64,000 bases of DNA from Pseudomonas brassicacearum subsp. neoaurantiaca (GTDB lineage Bacteria > Pseudomonadota > Gammaproteobacteria > Pseudomonadales > Pseudomonadaceae), in NCBI RefSeq assembly GCF_013608025.1, contig NZ_VDLV01000041.1:71730-135729 (forward strand), in the 5' to 3' direction. The notes under the pieces are model-generated. The model made no database searches, was not told the origin of the DNA, and worked only from the letters and a program-made list of their open reading frames with translations. This document shows positions 25,844-33,461 of this stretch, piece after piece (position 1 is the stretch's first letter; each line of letters starts with the position of its first letter). The position numbers were made by a program, and so were the translations under genes.

Positions 25844-26800
25844 CTAGCTGACCAGCACGACGCCGCCCGGTAGCTCGGTAATGGTCGCGCCGTAGGCATC
25901 GCGAATCAGCACGGCGACATTCGCCAGTTGCGCCAGGCTGAAGCGCGCCTGCACCTTGCGTCGCCCGAGTTCAGCGTTCATCAGCACGATCATTCCGGGA
26001 CGGTAGCGGTTGATTTCATCGATCACGCTCGCGAGGGGGGCATCGTTGAACACCAGCAACTGTTGACGCCAAGCCATGACTTGCTGGGTATCGAAAGAGG
26101 TGGGTTGGCCTTGTCGCTGCGCGGTGTAGGTCAATTGCCGGCCCTGCTCCAGGCTCACGCGCCGCCCCTGATGTTTCAGTTGCAAGCGGCCCTCCAGGCA
26201 CGTCACGCACACGCTACCCTCGGTGGCCCGCACATTGAACCGCGCGCCATCGGCGAACAACTCGCCATTGCCGGCAAGCACACGCAACGCCGTGCTGGCC
26301 TGGATTTCCACTTCACCGCTCAGTACTTCGATGGCGGCGTCACCAGGGGCCTCGCTGCGCTGGCTGATGCGCGTCTGGGTATTGAGTTCAAGCACCACGC
26401 CCTGCGTCAGGTCGACGTGGCGTTGCTCGCCGACACCGGTATGAAAATCCGCGCCCATGGGCCAGCCATCCAGCAGTGACGGACGCGCGACCAGCACCGC
26501 AACCGACGCGGCAATCGCGCCGCCGAGAAACGCTCGGCGCCCGAAACGCCGCGGGTGGTTGACGACCTTTGCCGCCTGCTCCTGCTGGAGCTTTTGCTCG
26601 GCAGGCGCCATGGCCTGCCACAACTGGCGGGCCAGGAAAAAGGCCTGGGCGTGTTCGGAACTTTGCGCGCTCCAGCGCCGAAAAGCCTCGGCGTCAGCGT
26701 GGGTGGCATGCCCTGAAGTCAAGCGCACCAGCCAATGGAACGCTTCTTCCCGGAGCTGGTTAGCCGTGGCAGTGGCTGATTCAGATGCGCTTATAGACAT
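25844..26800 (-). CDS. vreR: Anti-sigma factor VreR (FecR family)
   Basis: A 318-aa FecR-type membrane anti-sigma factor. A cytoplasmic N-terminal domain (about 15-60, AFHWLVRLTSGHATHADAEA, the DUF4880 type) should bind VreI; one membrane segment lies near 90-108 (AFLGGAIAASVAVLVA); the periplasmic FecR domain includes VDLTQGVVLELNTQTRIS, and a C-terminal STN-like end follows. A TTG start three codons earlier (26809) is possible; neither has a good ribosome site. Order vreA-vreI-vreR matches PUMA3 (PA0674-0676). Confidence 0.9.
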   Translation of the reverse strand: MSISASESATATANQLREEAFHWLVRLTSGHATHADAEAFRRWSAQSSEHAQAFFLARQLWQAMAPAEQKLQQEQAAKVVNHPRRFGRRAFLGGAIAASVAVLVARPSLLDGWPMGADFHTGVGEQRHVDLTQGVVLELNTQTRISQRSEAPGDAAIEVLSGEVEIQASTALRVLAGNGELFADGARFNVRATEGSVCVTCLEGRLQLKHQGRRVSLEQGRQLTYTAQRQGQPTSFDTQQVMAWRQQLLVFNDAPLASVIDEINRYRPGMIVLMNAELGRRKVQARFSLAQLANVAVLIRDAYGATITELPGGVVLVS

Positions 26801-26854
26801 GTTTTTCAAACGTGAAATGACTCAATCAGGAATGCGCGACGAGCGCCTTATTAC

Positions 26855-27400
26855 CTAAGACTGTTTTCCCGCGCCGGGACCGAACCGCTGAATCACTTTT
26901 CTTTCCAGGCGATCGGCACAGTATTGCAGCGCAACCTTGAGCTCCTTCTCGACCATACGGGTGGAGATGCCGAATCGCTGGGCGATCTCCTGATGCGGTG
27001 TTTGCTCCATGCGTGATGCCATCAATATTTGCCGGCGCCGGGGCGCAAGCTCGGTCAGCGCCTGCATCAGCGCGCGAATTTCAATCTGGCCACCGACGAT
27101 CACCGCCGGGTCCTGATGTTCGTCGGCGGTGTGCATCAGTTCTTCGATTTCAGTGCCGGTGAGCAAACGTGCATCCTGCGCACGACGGTCAGCCGCGATG
27201 TTCAGGGCCATGCGGAACAGGTAGGCGCCCGGCTTCTGCACATCTGCCGGCGGTTCCATGCGGTCTACCCGAAGATAGGTTTCGTGCAATACGTCGTTGG
27301 CCAGGTCATCGGAGCCCAGACGTCGGCGCAAGCGTGCGCGAAACACATCATAGGAAGCCAGGAACACCTTGAGCATGGCGCTCTGCTCCTTTTCCGTCAT
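26855..27400 (-). CDS. vreI: ECF sigma factor VreI (FecI-like)
   Basis: A 181-aa ECF sigma factor. Region 2 is near residues 10-80 (YDVFRARLRRRLGSDDLAND, then ETYLRVDRM and YLFRMALNIAADRRA); region 4 is near 115-170 (LTELAPRRRQILMASRM, then IAQRFGISTRMVEKELKVAL). The start at 27400 forms an ATGA overlap with the vreA stop and has GGAAGGAG ten bases upstream. By homology with sigma-VreI it should direct transcription of the pdt, hxc and DING-type genes in low phosphate, held in check by VreR. Confidence 0.92.
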   Translation of the reverse strand: MTEKEQSAMLKVFLASYDVFRARLRRRLGSDDLANDVLHETYLRVDRMEPPADVQKPGAYLFRMALNIAADRRAQDARLLTGTEIEELMHTADEHQDPAVIVGGQIEIRALMQALTELAPRRRQILMASRMEQTPHQEIAQRFGISTRMVEKELKVALQYCADRLERKVIQRFGPGAGKQS

Positions 27401-28125
27401 GGCTTTACCGCTCCTTCCCATGGGTTGCATTCCGTGCCTGCCGAAGCGGCGCCCGGTACCACCAGCACCGTCACCGGCTGCGGCAACGAAGACGGCGGGA
27501 CACGGCCGATGTCCAATGTGCTCAGGCCCTCGATAATCGCCGCATCGCGCCGGGCGTCACCGGTGGACGCCAGCAAGCGACTCTTGCGCACCTCGCCCGA
27601 TCCTCCGACCCACAGCTGTAGCGCCGCTCGATAATGGCCCGGACGCGTCACCGCAGAACGGCAAAGCGCCTGCTCCAACGCGACCTGCAACGCACGGGCA
27701 AAGTTATCCTCGCGCACTGTAGGGCCACCGCTGCGCGAAGACGCATCGGCGCGGCTGGGTAGCTCTGCCTTTTTCACGGTAAAAGCATCCGCACCGGTAT
27801 AGAGCGCCACCAAGCCGCTACCGGCCAGCAACTGTTCCAACGCCTGGCGGGCATACAGACGCCCGTGCACCGCAGTCGACCGTCGCCCATGTGCCAGTTG
27901 GCGATCCACCAGGATCGCCATCCCGCTGACCCTGCTGTACAGGTCCAGGGCAACGGTCATTTCCTGGGCGGGTATCGAAAACTCGACAGAACGCGCCAGC
28001 CTGTCGCCCACCTCGTGGGACGCAGGCGTGGCAGACCACGCGTCGCGCTGCGGCATCAATGCATGGAGCAAAAAAAACAGTACCGTGGGCGCGAGGCAGC
28101 ACCTGCTCAGCGCTTCTCTTGACAT
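27397..28125 (-). CDS. vreA: VreA-like signalling protein: STN domain plus TonB-like C-terminus, no barrel
   Basis: A 242-aa exported protein. A signal peptide (about 1-35) is followed by an STN/secretin-TonB signalling domain (VEFSIPAQEMTVALDLYSRV, SGMAILVD, then LYARQALEQLLAGSGLVALY). A C-terminal TonB_C-like domain (HYRAALQLWVGGSGEVRKSR through PVTVLVVPG) follows. It lacks the plug and beta-barrel of a TonB-dependent receptor, as P. aeruginosa VreA does, so it probably signals to VreR rather than importing a ligand. The start at 28125 has GGAAGA suitably upstream; ATGs at 28131 and further upstream are alternatives. Confidence 0.9.
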   Translation of the reverse strand: MSREALSRCCLAPTVLFFLLHALMPQRDAWSATPASHEVGDRLARSVEFSIPAQEMTVALDLYSRVSGMAILVDRQLAHGRRSTAVHGRLYARQALEQLLAGSGLVALYTGADAFTVKKAELPSRADASSRSGGPTVREDNFARALQVALEQALCRSAVTRPGHYRAALQLWVGGSGEVRKSRLLASTGDARRDAAIIEGLSTLDIGRVPPSSLPQPVTVLVVPGAASAGTECNPWEGAVKP

Positions 28126-28286
28126 AGACATCTTCCGGCCCGAACGGCGTGTCGACGCCCTGCGTTGGCGCATCATGAGACGTGTACATGTCGTTTGTGT
28201 GACGAGCGCTGCAAAAAAAACATCGTCATACCTTGCCCCAATAAGAGGTAGATTCAGGCCTCAACCGTTGGAAAAGGAGCTTCGCC

Positions 28287-28595
28287 ATGGACTGTCGCGT
28301 ATACGCGCTGCTGCTTGCTGCCCTTCCCTTGTGGGCCCAAGCCGCCGAGCCGGCGAATGAGGGATGCATCAATGTCGAGGTAAACGGCTACAAGGCGCTG
28401 TCCTACGAATGCCTGAGCGAACAGATGGCCAACCCGAAGGGTACGGCGGCAGCGCGCAAGAACCAGGAAGCGTTGAACGTGCCGATAGAGCAGCGAGCGC
28501 CGAACAAGCTGGGTCTGTACAACCAGTCGGCCACGCGGATTCGCATGGGCAATACGTTCGGCCACTCGGCGTTGCCGCAACGCCCGCCGCAGTAG
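28287..28595 (+). CDS. Small secreted protein of unknown function
   Basis: A 102-aa protein divergent from vreA. The ATG has AAGGAG seven bases upstream. A signal peptide (MDCRVYALLLAALPLWAQAA-E) is followed by a short domain with two Cys (EGCINVEVNGYKALSYEC) that could form a disulfide, and a basic, Pro/Gln-ending tail. I do not recognise a named family. The position beside the PUMA3 genes makes co-regulation possible but unproven. Confidence 0.8.
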   Translation: MDCRVYALLLAALPLWAQAAEPANEGCINVEVNGYKALSYECLSEQMANPKGTAAARKNQEALNVPIEQRAPNKLGLYNQSATRIRMGNTFGHSALPQRPPQ

Positions 28596-28658
28596 TGCAT
28601 TGTTCCGTCCCTGATTCAGGGCCATGAGTTTATTTTGAGTAGAAACAGGACGTGATAC

Positions 28659-29162
28659 GTGGACAAGGAAACGACCAGGATTCGTACCCTGCAAGTCACC
28701 GATGCCGAGGCATTGCTGGCGTTTGAAGTGCAGAACCGCGAATGGTTCGAGCGTCACATTGAAGCGCGCAACCCGGCGTTTTATTCGATACAGGGCGTCA
28801 GCGATCACATCGCCGACTATCTTTCCGGCCTTGCTGCCGGGACCTGGCACCCTTTCGTAATCGAAGACGCTAGCGGAACGATCATCGGGCGGGCGAACCT
28901 GAAGGACATCGACACCCATGAACGCTCGGCGCAAGTTGGCTATCGTATCGCCCAGCAAGCTTGTGGCCAGGGTTTGGCGACGCTGGCAGTGAGGCACTTG
29001 GTCCAGCAGGCCCAGATGCACTGGGGACTCGGACAGTTGCTGGCCAATGTCTATGCAGAGAACATCGGCTCGGTGAAAGTGCTCCGACGCTGTGGTTTCG
29101 TGATGGCGCGCGCCGGAGAAGACGAGGCCGGGCGTGACGATTGGTACAGCCTGTCAATCTAG
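28659..29162 (+). CDS. GNAT family N-acetyltransferase (RimJ/RimL type)
   Basis: A 167-aa acetyltransferase. It has the GNAT core: IRTLQVTDAEALLAFEV at the start, the acetyl-CoA loop QQACGQGLATLAVRHLV (about 100-115) and the NIGSVKVLRRCGFVMA block typical of ribosomal-protein or small-molecule acetyltransferases. It starts with GTG, with AGGA about ten bases upstream. Substrate unknown. Its TAG stop overlaps the stop of the convergent LysR gene. Confidence 0.88.
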   Translation: MDKETTRIRTLQVTDAEALLAFEVQNREWFERHIEARNPAFYSIQGVSDHIADYLSGLAAGTWHPFVIEDASGTIIGRANLKDIDTHERSAQVGYRIAQQACGQGLATLAVRHLVQQAQMHWGLGQLLANVYAENIGSVKVLRRCGFVMARAGEDEAGRDDWYSLSI

Positions 29163-30076
29163 CTGGGGAGAGTCGCTCGGTTTGATCCCCTTATCGTGTC
29201 GATCAACCACATCCTGAACGCCTCGACCTTTTTCGAGTGGGCTGTTTCGACAGGTGTCACCAGATAAAAGCCGAGATCGGACTTCAACCTCAAGTCAAAC
29301 GGCGCAACCAGTCGACCCGCCTTCAGATCGTCGTCGACGTACGTCGAGCGGCCGATGCAAACGCCCAAGCCGTCGATGGCCGCCTGCACGGCCATCATCG
29401 CCAGGTCGAAGGTCAACCGCGAGCCTTCGGCCAGAGCGCTCGGTTGGCCGGCGGCCCCCAGCCAGAGGCTCCAATCGTCCCGCGTCATGCCACTGACCTG
29501 CAACAAGGTTTGATGGGTCAGATCGCCGGGCGCCTTCAGCGCATTGGGCCCCACCAGCAGCTTCGGACTGCACACCGGAAAAACCTCATCGGACATCAGC
29601 CAGTCGGCGCGCAAGCCCTTCCAATCTCCGGTGCCGTAACGAATGGCCGCGTCGATGCCACCCATGCGAAAATCCACCATATCGGTGGAGGCTGAGACAC
29701 GTACATCGATGTTGGGATAGGCCTCTTGGAACGAGGCCAAGCGAGGCAACAGCCATTTGGACGCGAATGACACCAGGGTACTCACCGTCAGCGCACTGTC
29801 ATGGACAGAATCCAACAAGGTTTCGGTGCAATGACGCAACTCATGGAATGCCGAACGAACGCCTGGAAAATAGGCGCGACCTTCATCGGTCAACGCGAGG
29901 CCGTCCTTGAGACGCAAAAACAAGCGCACCCCCAGTTCGTCTTCCAGCCGTCGGATCTGATGACTGATTGCCGTTTGGGTGACATTCAATTCGAGGGCGG
30001 CCTGGGTGAAGCTCATGTGACGGGCGGCTGATTCGAACGCCTTCAGGCCATTGAGAGAGGGGATTTTGACGGCCAT
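29159..30076 (-). CDS. LysR-family regulator (GcvA-like)
   Basis: A 305-aa LysR-type regulator. The N-terminal winged helix is SLNGLKAFESAARHMSFTQAA...VTQTAISHQIRRLEDELGVRLF, the GcvA/AmpR subgroup pattern; a substrate-binding domain follows from about residue 90. The ATG at 30076 is used in place of an upstream TTG. It is divergent from the glutathione transferase gene at 30191, the usual layout for a regulator and its target, so control of that gene is likely. Confidence 0.88.
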   Translation of the reverse strand: MAVKIPSLNGLKAFESAARHMSFTQAALELNVTQTAISHQIRRLEDELGVRLFLRLKDGLALTDEGRAYFPGVRSAFHELRHCTETLLDSVHDSALTVSTLVSFASKWLLPRLASFQEAYPNIDVRVSASTDMVDFRMGGIDAAIRYGTGDWKGLRADWLMSDEVFPVCSPKLLVGPNALKAPGDLTHQTLLQVSGMTRDDWSLWLGAAGQPSALAEGSRLTFDLAMMAVQAAIDGLGVCIGRSTYVDDDLKAGRLVAPFDLRLKSDLGFYLVTPVETAHSKKVEAFRMWLIDTIRGSNRATLPS

Positions 30077-30190
30077 GGAGGTCAACGAAGCTCATGAGAA
30101 TTCGTCATACGCTAGCACCGCAAATGTCCTTTGAAAATCTTCCGGTTGGCGCCGATTCTCAGCGGCACTCAACGCCATCAGGAAAACTCC

Positions 30191-30802
30191 ATGAAATTGT
30201 ATTTCGCGCCCATGACCTGTTCATTGTCCCCACACATCGTGCTGCGGGAGCTGGGCATTGCCTTCGAGCTGATCCGCGTGGACAACAAGACCAAGCGAAC
30301 CGCCGACGGGCAGGATTTCCTGGCAATCAATCCCAAGGGCTACGTTGCGGCGCTGGTTCTGGATAACGGTGAAGTGCTGACTGAAGGTCCCGCCATCGTC
30401 CAGTACCTGGCCGATCAGGTTCCGGGCAATCACTTGGCACCGGCCAATGGCACCTGGGAACGGGTTCGATTGCAGGAATGGCTGAACTTCATCAGCACGG
30501 AAATCCATGGCGGCTGTGCCCCGCTGTTCAGCGCCGAGATCCCGGAAACGACCAAGGCCATCTTCAAGCAGAAGCTGTTCAAGCGTCTTGATTACCTGGC
30601 CGGTGCCCTTGAGCAACACCGCTATTTGCAGGGGGATTTCGGCCTCGCCGACGCGTATCTGTTCTCGGTGCTCAAATGGCTGCCGTTTTTCGCCATTGAT
30701 ATCGAGGATTGGCCGCCGCTGGCGTCGTACATGGCGCGGATCGAGACGCGACCCAGCGTCATGGCCGCGATCGAAGCCGAGGCGAACGCCGGTCAAGGCT
30801 GA
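30191..30802 (+). CDS. Glutathione S-transferase, beta class
   Basis: A 203-aa cytosolic glutathione transferase. MKLYFAPMTCSLSPHIVLRE places Cys10 where beta-class enzymes bind glutathione as a mixed disulfide; INPKGYVAALVLDNGEVLTE and the Glu-Gly-Pro-Ala-Ile-Val-Gln segment are the thioredoxin-fold glutathione site. The all-helical C-terminal domain includes FGLADAYLFSVLKW. AGGAAA precedes the ATG. Likely role is detoxification or redox repair. Confidence 0.92.
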   Translation: MKLYFAPMTCSLSPHIVLRELGIAFELIRVDNKTKRTADGQDFLAINPKGYVAALVLDNGEVLTEGPAIVQYLADQVPGNHLAPANGTWERVRLQEWLNFISTEIHGGCAPLFSAEIPETTKAIFKQKLFKRLDYLAGALEQHRYLQGDFGLADAYLFSVLKWLPFFAIDIEDWPPLASYMARIETRPSVMAAIEAEANAGQG

Positions 30803-31180
30803 TCATTGAGCCACGAACGGATAATGCTCGATACGGCAAGGATGTTCGTTGCCGTCGCCTTTGCAGATGCCGTCCAGGTAGCGGTACTTGATCCGGATCG
30901 CCTGGCCTTTCGCGGGCCATTTGCGCCGGGCAAGCGTGGCCTGGTAATCAGCGGTTTCCGGGATAAAACTGATCACGGCGCCCTCTTCCGGACATTCCAC
31001 GTCGGGCGAGGCCGGGCGGGTTTTCAGAACCTGGGCCCGGAGGCCAGGGTACGGCTGCTTCACCACCTCAGTGACCTGCAATTGCATATCGCAAATCTGC
31101 CAGGTCGCGGCGTGCACCGGGGCGCACAGGGCGGCGAACGTCAGGAGGAATGGCACGGAGTGCGCTGGGAACAGGTTCAT
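30803..31180 (-). CDS. Small periplasmic protein of unknown function
   Basis: A 125-aa protein with a signal peptide (MNLFPAHSVPFLLTFAALCAPVHA-A) and AAGGA upstream of the ATG at 31180. Four Cys in the mature part (WQICDMQL, VECPEEG, DGICKGDG, HPCRIE) suggest two disulfides. I do not recognise the family. Its stop abuts the glutathione transferase stop (convergent). Confidence 0.82.
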   Translation of the reverse strand: MNLFPAHSVPFLLTFAALCAPVHAATWQICDMQLQVTEVVKQPYPGLRAQVLKTRPASPDVECPEEGAVISFIPETADYQATLARRKWPAKGQAIRIKYRYLDGICKGDGNEHPCRIEHYPFVAQ

Positions 31181-31252
31181 CTCAGTCCTTTTTGTCGAGG
31201 GTGGCGTCGAATGCGCCATCCTCTCACACCACGATACGCAAGGCGCGCCGGA

Positions 31253-31287
31253 CAAAAAAAGCCCCGCGACCGAATACGGTGCGGGGC
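31253..31287 (-). terminator. Rho-independent terminator after the lipoprotein gene
   Basis: GCCCCGC/GCGGGGC stem with a further ACCG/CGGT-like inner pairing and, on the minus strand, a run of seven T. It lies about 60 bp past the lipoprotein stop and before the next minus-strand gene. Confidence 0.85.
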
Positions 31288-31348
31288 AAAGGGAATTGGT
31301 TGGTTGCGGCCAACCAAAGGAGCACGGAGAAAAGCGTTTACGGCCCGG

Positions 31349-31690
31349 TCAGATGCAATCCTGGGCGGCGCGTTCAAAATTCGAAGGCAGGAGATTGGAG
31401 GCCAGCAAATGCCGGTCATAGATGAACACCTTCCCGCCACTGCCAGCCTTATAGGCTTCCAGCACGTTGTCCGCCGCCACTTTGCTCGGCACGACGATGC
31501 GGTAGCTGCGCTGAGTCTGGGAGACCGTCGGGTTCAGCGCGCTGCCCTGCAACTTCGGTACGACGCATTCGGCGTATTCGGCCGGCGTCTTGCTGGTCTG
31601 CAAGGTCAGGGTCGGATCGTTCGGAGCCGAGGCACATCCGGCCAGCAACAACGGCGACAAAGCCAGGGTAAGGAAAAATAAACGGCGCAT
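31349..31690 (-). CDS. Small lipoprotein of unknown function
   Basis: A 113-aa predicted lipoprotein: signal MRRLFFLTLALSPLLLAGC with lipobox L-A-G-C. The mature part includes KTPAEYAECVVPKLQGSALN and ends NFERAAQDCI; two further Cys could pair. AGGA lies before the ATG. It resembles conserved Pseudomonas hypothetical lipoproteins, but I cannot name a function. Confidence 0.85.
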   Translation of the reverse strand: MRRLFFLTLALSPLLLAGCASAPNDPTLTLQTSKTPAEYAECVVPKLQGSALNPTVSQTQRSYRIVVPSKVAADNVLEAYKAGSGGKVFIYDRHLLASNLLPSNFERAAQDCI

Positions 31691-31830
31691 GATTCAGGTC
31701 CTGCAGTGTTGGGCTGCGTTTCGATGGGGCTGATTCTCCAATGAACGGCGGCAAAGCAGAACTTGCATTTCGTAATGGTCACTATTACTGATGGCAATAG
31801 TTGCAAATCGAAAAAAGGACGAGGCACCTG

Positions 31831-32073
31831 ATGAGAACGTTCGATCTGATTCGTGGCGCGGTATTGCCTGACTTCCGGGAGCGGGTGGCGGAATATCTGA
31901 TCCCGTACGAAACCGTGCTGTTGAGCGACACCGAAGCCGGTCCGCAACTCAAGCGGGACACGGCCAATCAACTGCGTGGTTATCTACGTGGCCTGAATAC
32001 CACGCGGGTGTTGGGCATGGCGGATTGGGAGGAACTGGATCGGCGGGTCGCGAATACCTGGCTATCAAGCTGA
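31831..32073 (+). CDS. Small hypothetical protein
   Basis: An 80-aa soluble protein (MRTFDLIRGAVLPDFRERVA...) with GAGG six bases before the ATG. It is predicted mostly helical with no signal peptide or membrane segment. Codon use looks like its neighbours. Function unknown. An in-frame TTG ten codons earlier is a weaker start. Confidence 0.65.
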   Translation: MRTFDLIRGAVLPDFRERVAEYLIPYETVLLSDTEAGPQLKRDTANQLRGYLRGLNTTRVLGMADWEELDRRVANTWLSS

Positions 32074-32128
32074 ACGGCTTGGCCTTCGGTGGAGGGACTC
32101 CGTCACTGATTGGCAAAACCTCAAGCCA

Positions 32129-33307
32129 TCATCCATTTGTGCCCTGCTGATATTCCCGAGGCGTACAACCGAACTCCCGACGAAACACCGTGTGCAGGTA
32201 CTGCGCCGACTTGAAGCCGCAATTGCGCGCGATGTCGGCAATCGCCGAGTCGGTATTCTCCAGACCACTGGCCGCCGCAGCCAATTTGAAGCGCAGGATT
32301 TCGTCGTGAACGCTGCACCCGCGCGCCTTGCGAAAATGCGCTTCCAGGGATGAACGCGACACGCCGACATACGCCGCCACCTGGGCGGTCTTGATGCCCT
32401 GGCAGGCGTATTGGCGGATGAACAACAGCGCCTGCATCACATACGGATTGCCCAGCGGTTGATGCAAGCTCGACGCCTGCACGTTGATCGCATCCGGTGG
32501 GATCAGCACCTGCGTGCCCGTGGACGGCATGCCATGCAGCATCTGGTGCAACAGTCGCGCGGCGGTCCGGCCCATGGTTTCGGTGCCCTGCACCACCGAG
32601 CTCAGCGGCACTCGGGTCAGGCTGCGGGTCAGTGGGTCGTTGTCGATGCCGATCAACGCCACTTGTTCCGGCACGGCGATGCCGGCGGTCAGGCAAGCTT
32701 GCAACAGCTGCCGGGCGCGCGCGTCGCTGACGGCGATGATGCCGATGGGTTTGGGCAGGCTTTGCAGCCAGGCGATCTGCTGCTCGACGGCGCTGTCCCA
32801 GAGCGGCGCACTGGTGCCCATGCCGCGATAGACCTCGGCTTGCAGGCCATCGCGCAGCATCAACCGGCGAAAGGCTTTTTCCCGTTCCTGGGCCCAGCGA
32901 TTGGCTTGGGATTCTGGCAGGCTGAAACAGGCGAAGCGCGTCAGCCCGGCTTCGATCAGATGCTCGTAGGCCAGTTTGATCAGCGCGTCGTTGTCCGTGG
33001 CGACATAGGGAATGCCCTTGGGATAGGCGCGCGCGTCCTGGTACGAACCACCCACCGCCACCACCGGCATCTTGATCCCGGCCAGCGCCTCGCCGATCAG
33101 CGGATCGTCAAAGTCAGCGATGATCCCGTCGCCCTGCCAGCGCTCGATGCCTTTCAACCGACAGAGAAAGTCTTCCTCGAGGAACAAGTCCCAGGACGCG
33201 CGGGTGCTGCTCAGGTAGTTACCGATGCCGCTGATGATGCCACGGTCGTAGATCTTGCTGCCGTTGAACAACAGGGCGATGCGGTGGACGGGCGGGACGA
33301 TTTTCAT
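32129..33307 (-). CDS. xylR: Xylose operon regulator XylR (AraC family)
   Basis: A 392-aa activator of D-xylose genes. The N-terminal two-thirds is a LacI-type periplasmic-binding fold (IALLFNGSKIYDRGIISGIG, then VALIGIDNDPLTRSL), which binds xylose; the C-terminal AraC DNA-binding domain (about 290-388) has two helix-turn-helix motifs (KTAQVAAYVGVSRSSLEAHF, and IADIARNCGFKSAQYLHTVF). It is divergent from xylA, matching its role as activator. I could not identify a clear XylR site in the 154-bp gap. Confidence 0.95.
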   Translation of the reverse strand: MKIVPPVHRIALLFNGSKIYDRGIISGIGNYLSSTRASWDLFLEEDFLCRLKGIERWQGDGIIADFDDPLIGEALAGIKMPVVAVGGSYQDARAYPKGIPYVATDNDALIKLAYEHLIEAGLTRFACFSLPESQANRWAQEREKAFRRLMLRDGLQAEVYRGMGTSAPLWDSAVEQQIAWLQSLPKPIGIIAVSDARARQLLQACLTAGIAVPEQVALIGIDNDPLTRSLTRVPLSSVVQGTETMGRTAARLLHQMLHGMPSTGTQVLIPPDAINVQASSLHQPLGNPYVMQALLFIRQYACQGIKTAQVAAYVGVSRSSLEAHFRKARGCSVHDEILRFKLAAAASGLENTDSAIADIARNCGFKSAQYLHTVFRREFGCTPREYQQGTNG

Positions 33308-33461
33308 TGTTTGAACCCTGGGCCGATGGCCACAGACTAGGCGCGCCGGCGGCGAATCTCAATACTCAAAATCGAACTGTCCTTTGGTGACTTTCATAAT
33401 CAGCAGGCCCGGGGCCGGCGTTAGTATCAGGACACCGCCAAGAATAAAAAGGAAACCGCCC

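Noticed and set aside
28185..28225. PHO box upstream of vreA
   Set aside because: ATGTCGT and GTGACGA look suggestive but only one half-site fits the consensus, in either orientation.
28254..29021. 255-codon minus-strand open frame
   Set aside because: Antisense to the small secreted protein and the GNAT gene; no recognisable domain.
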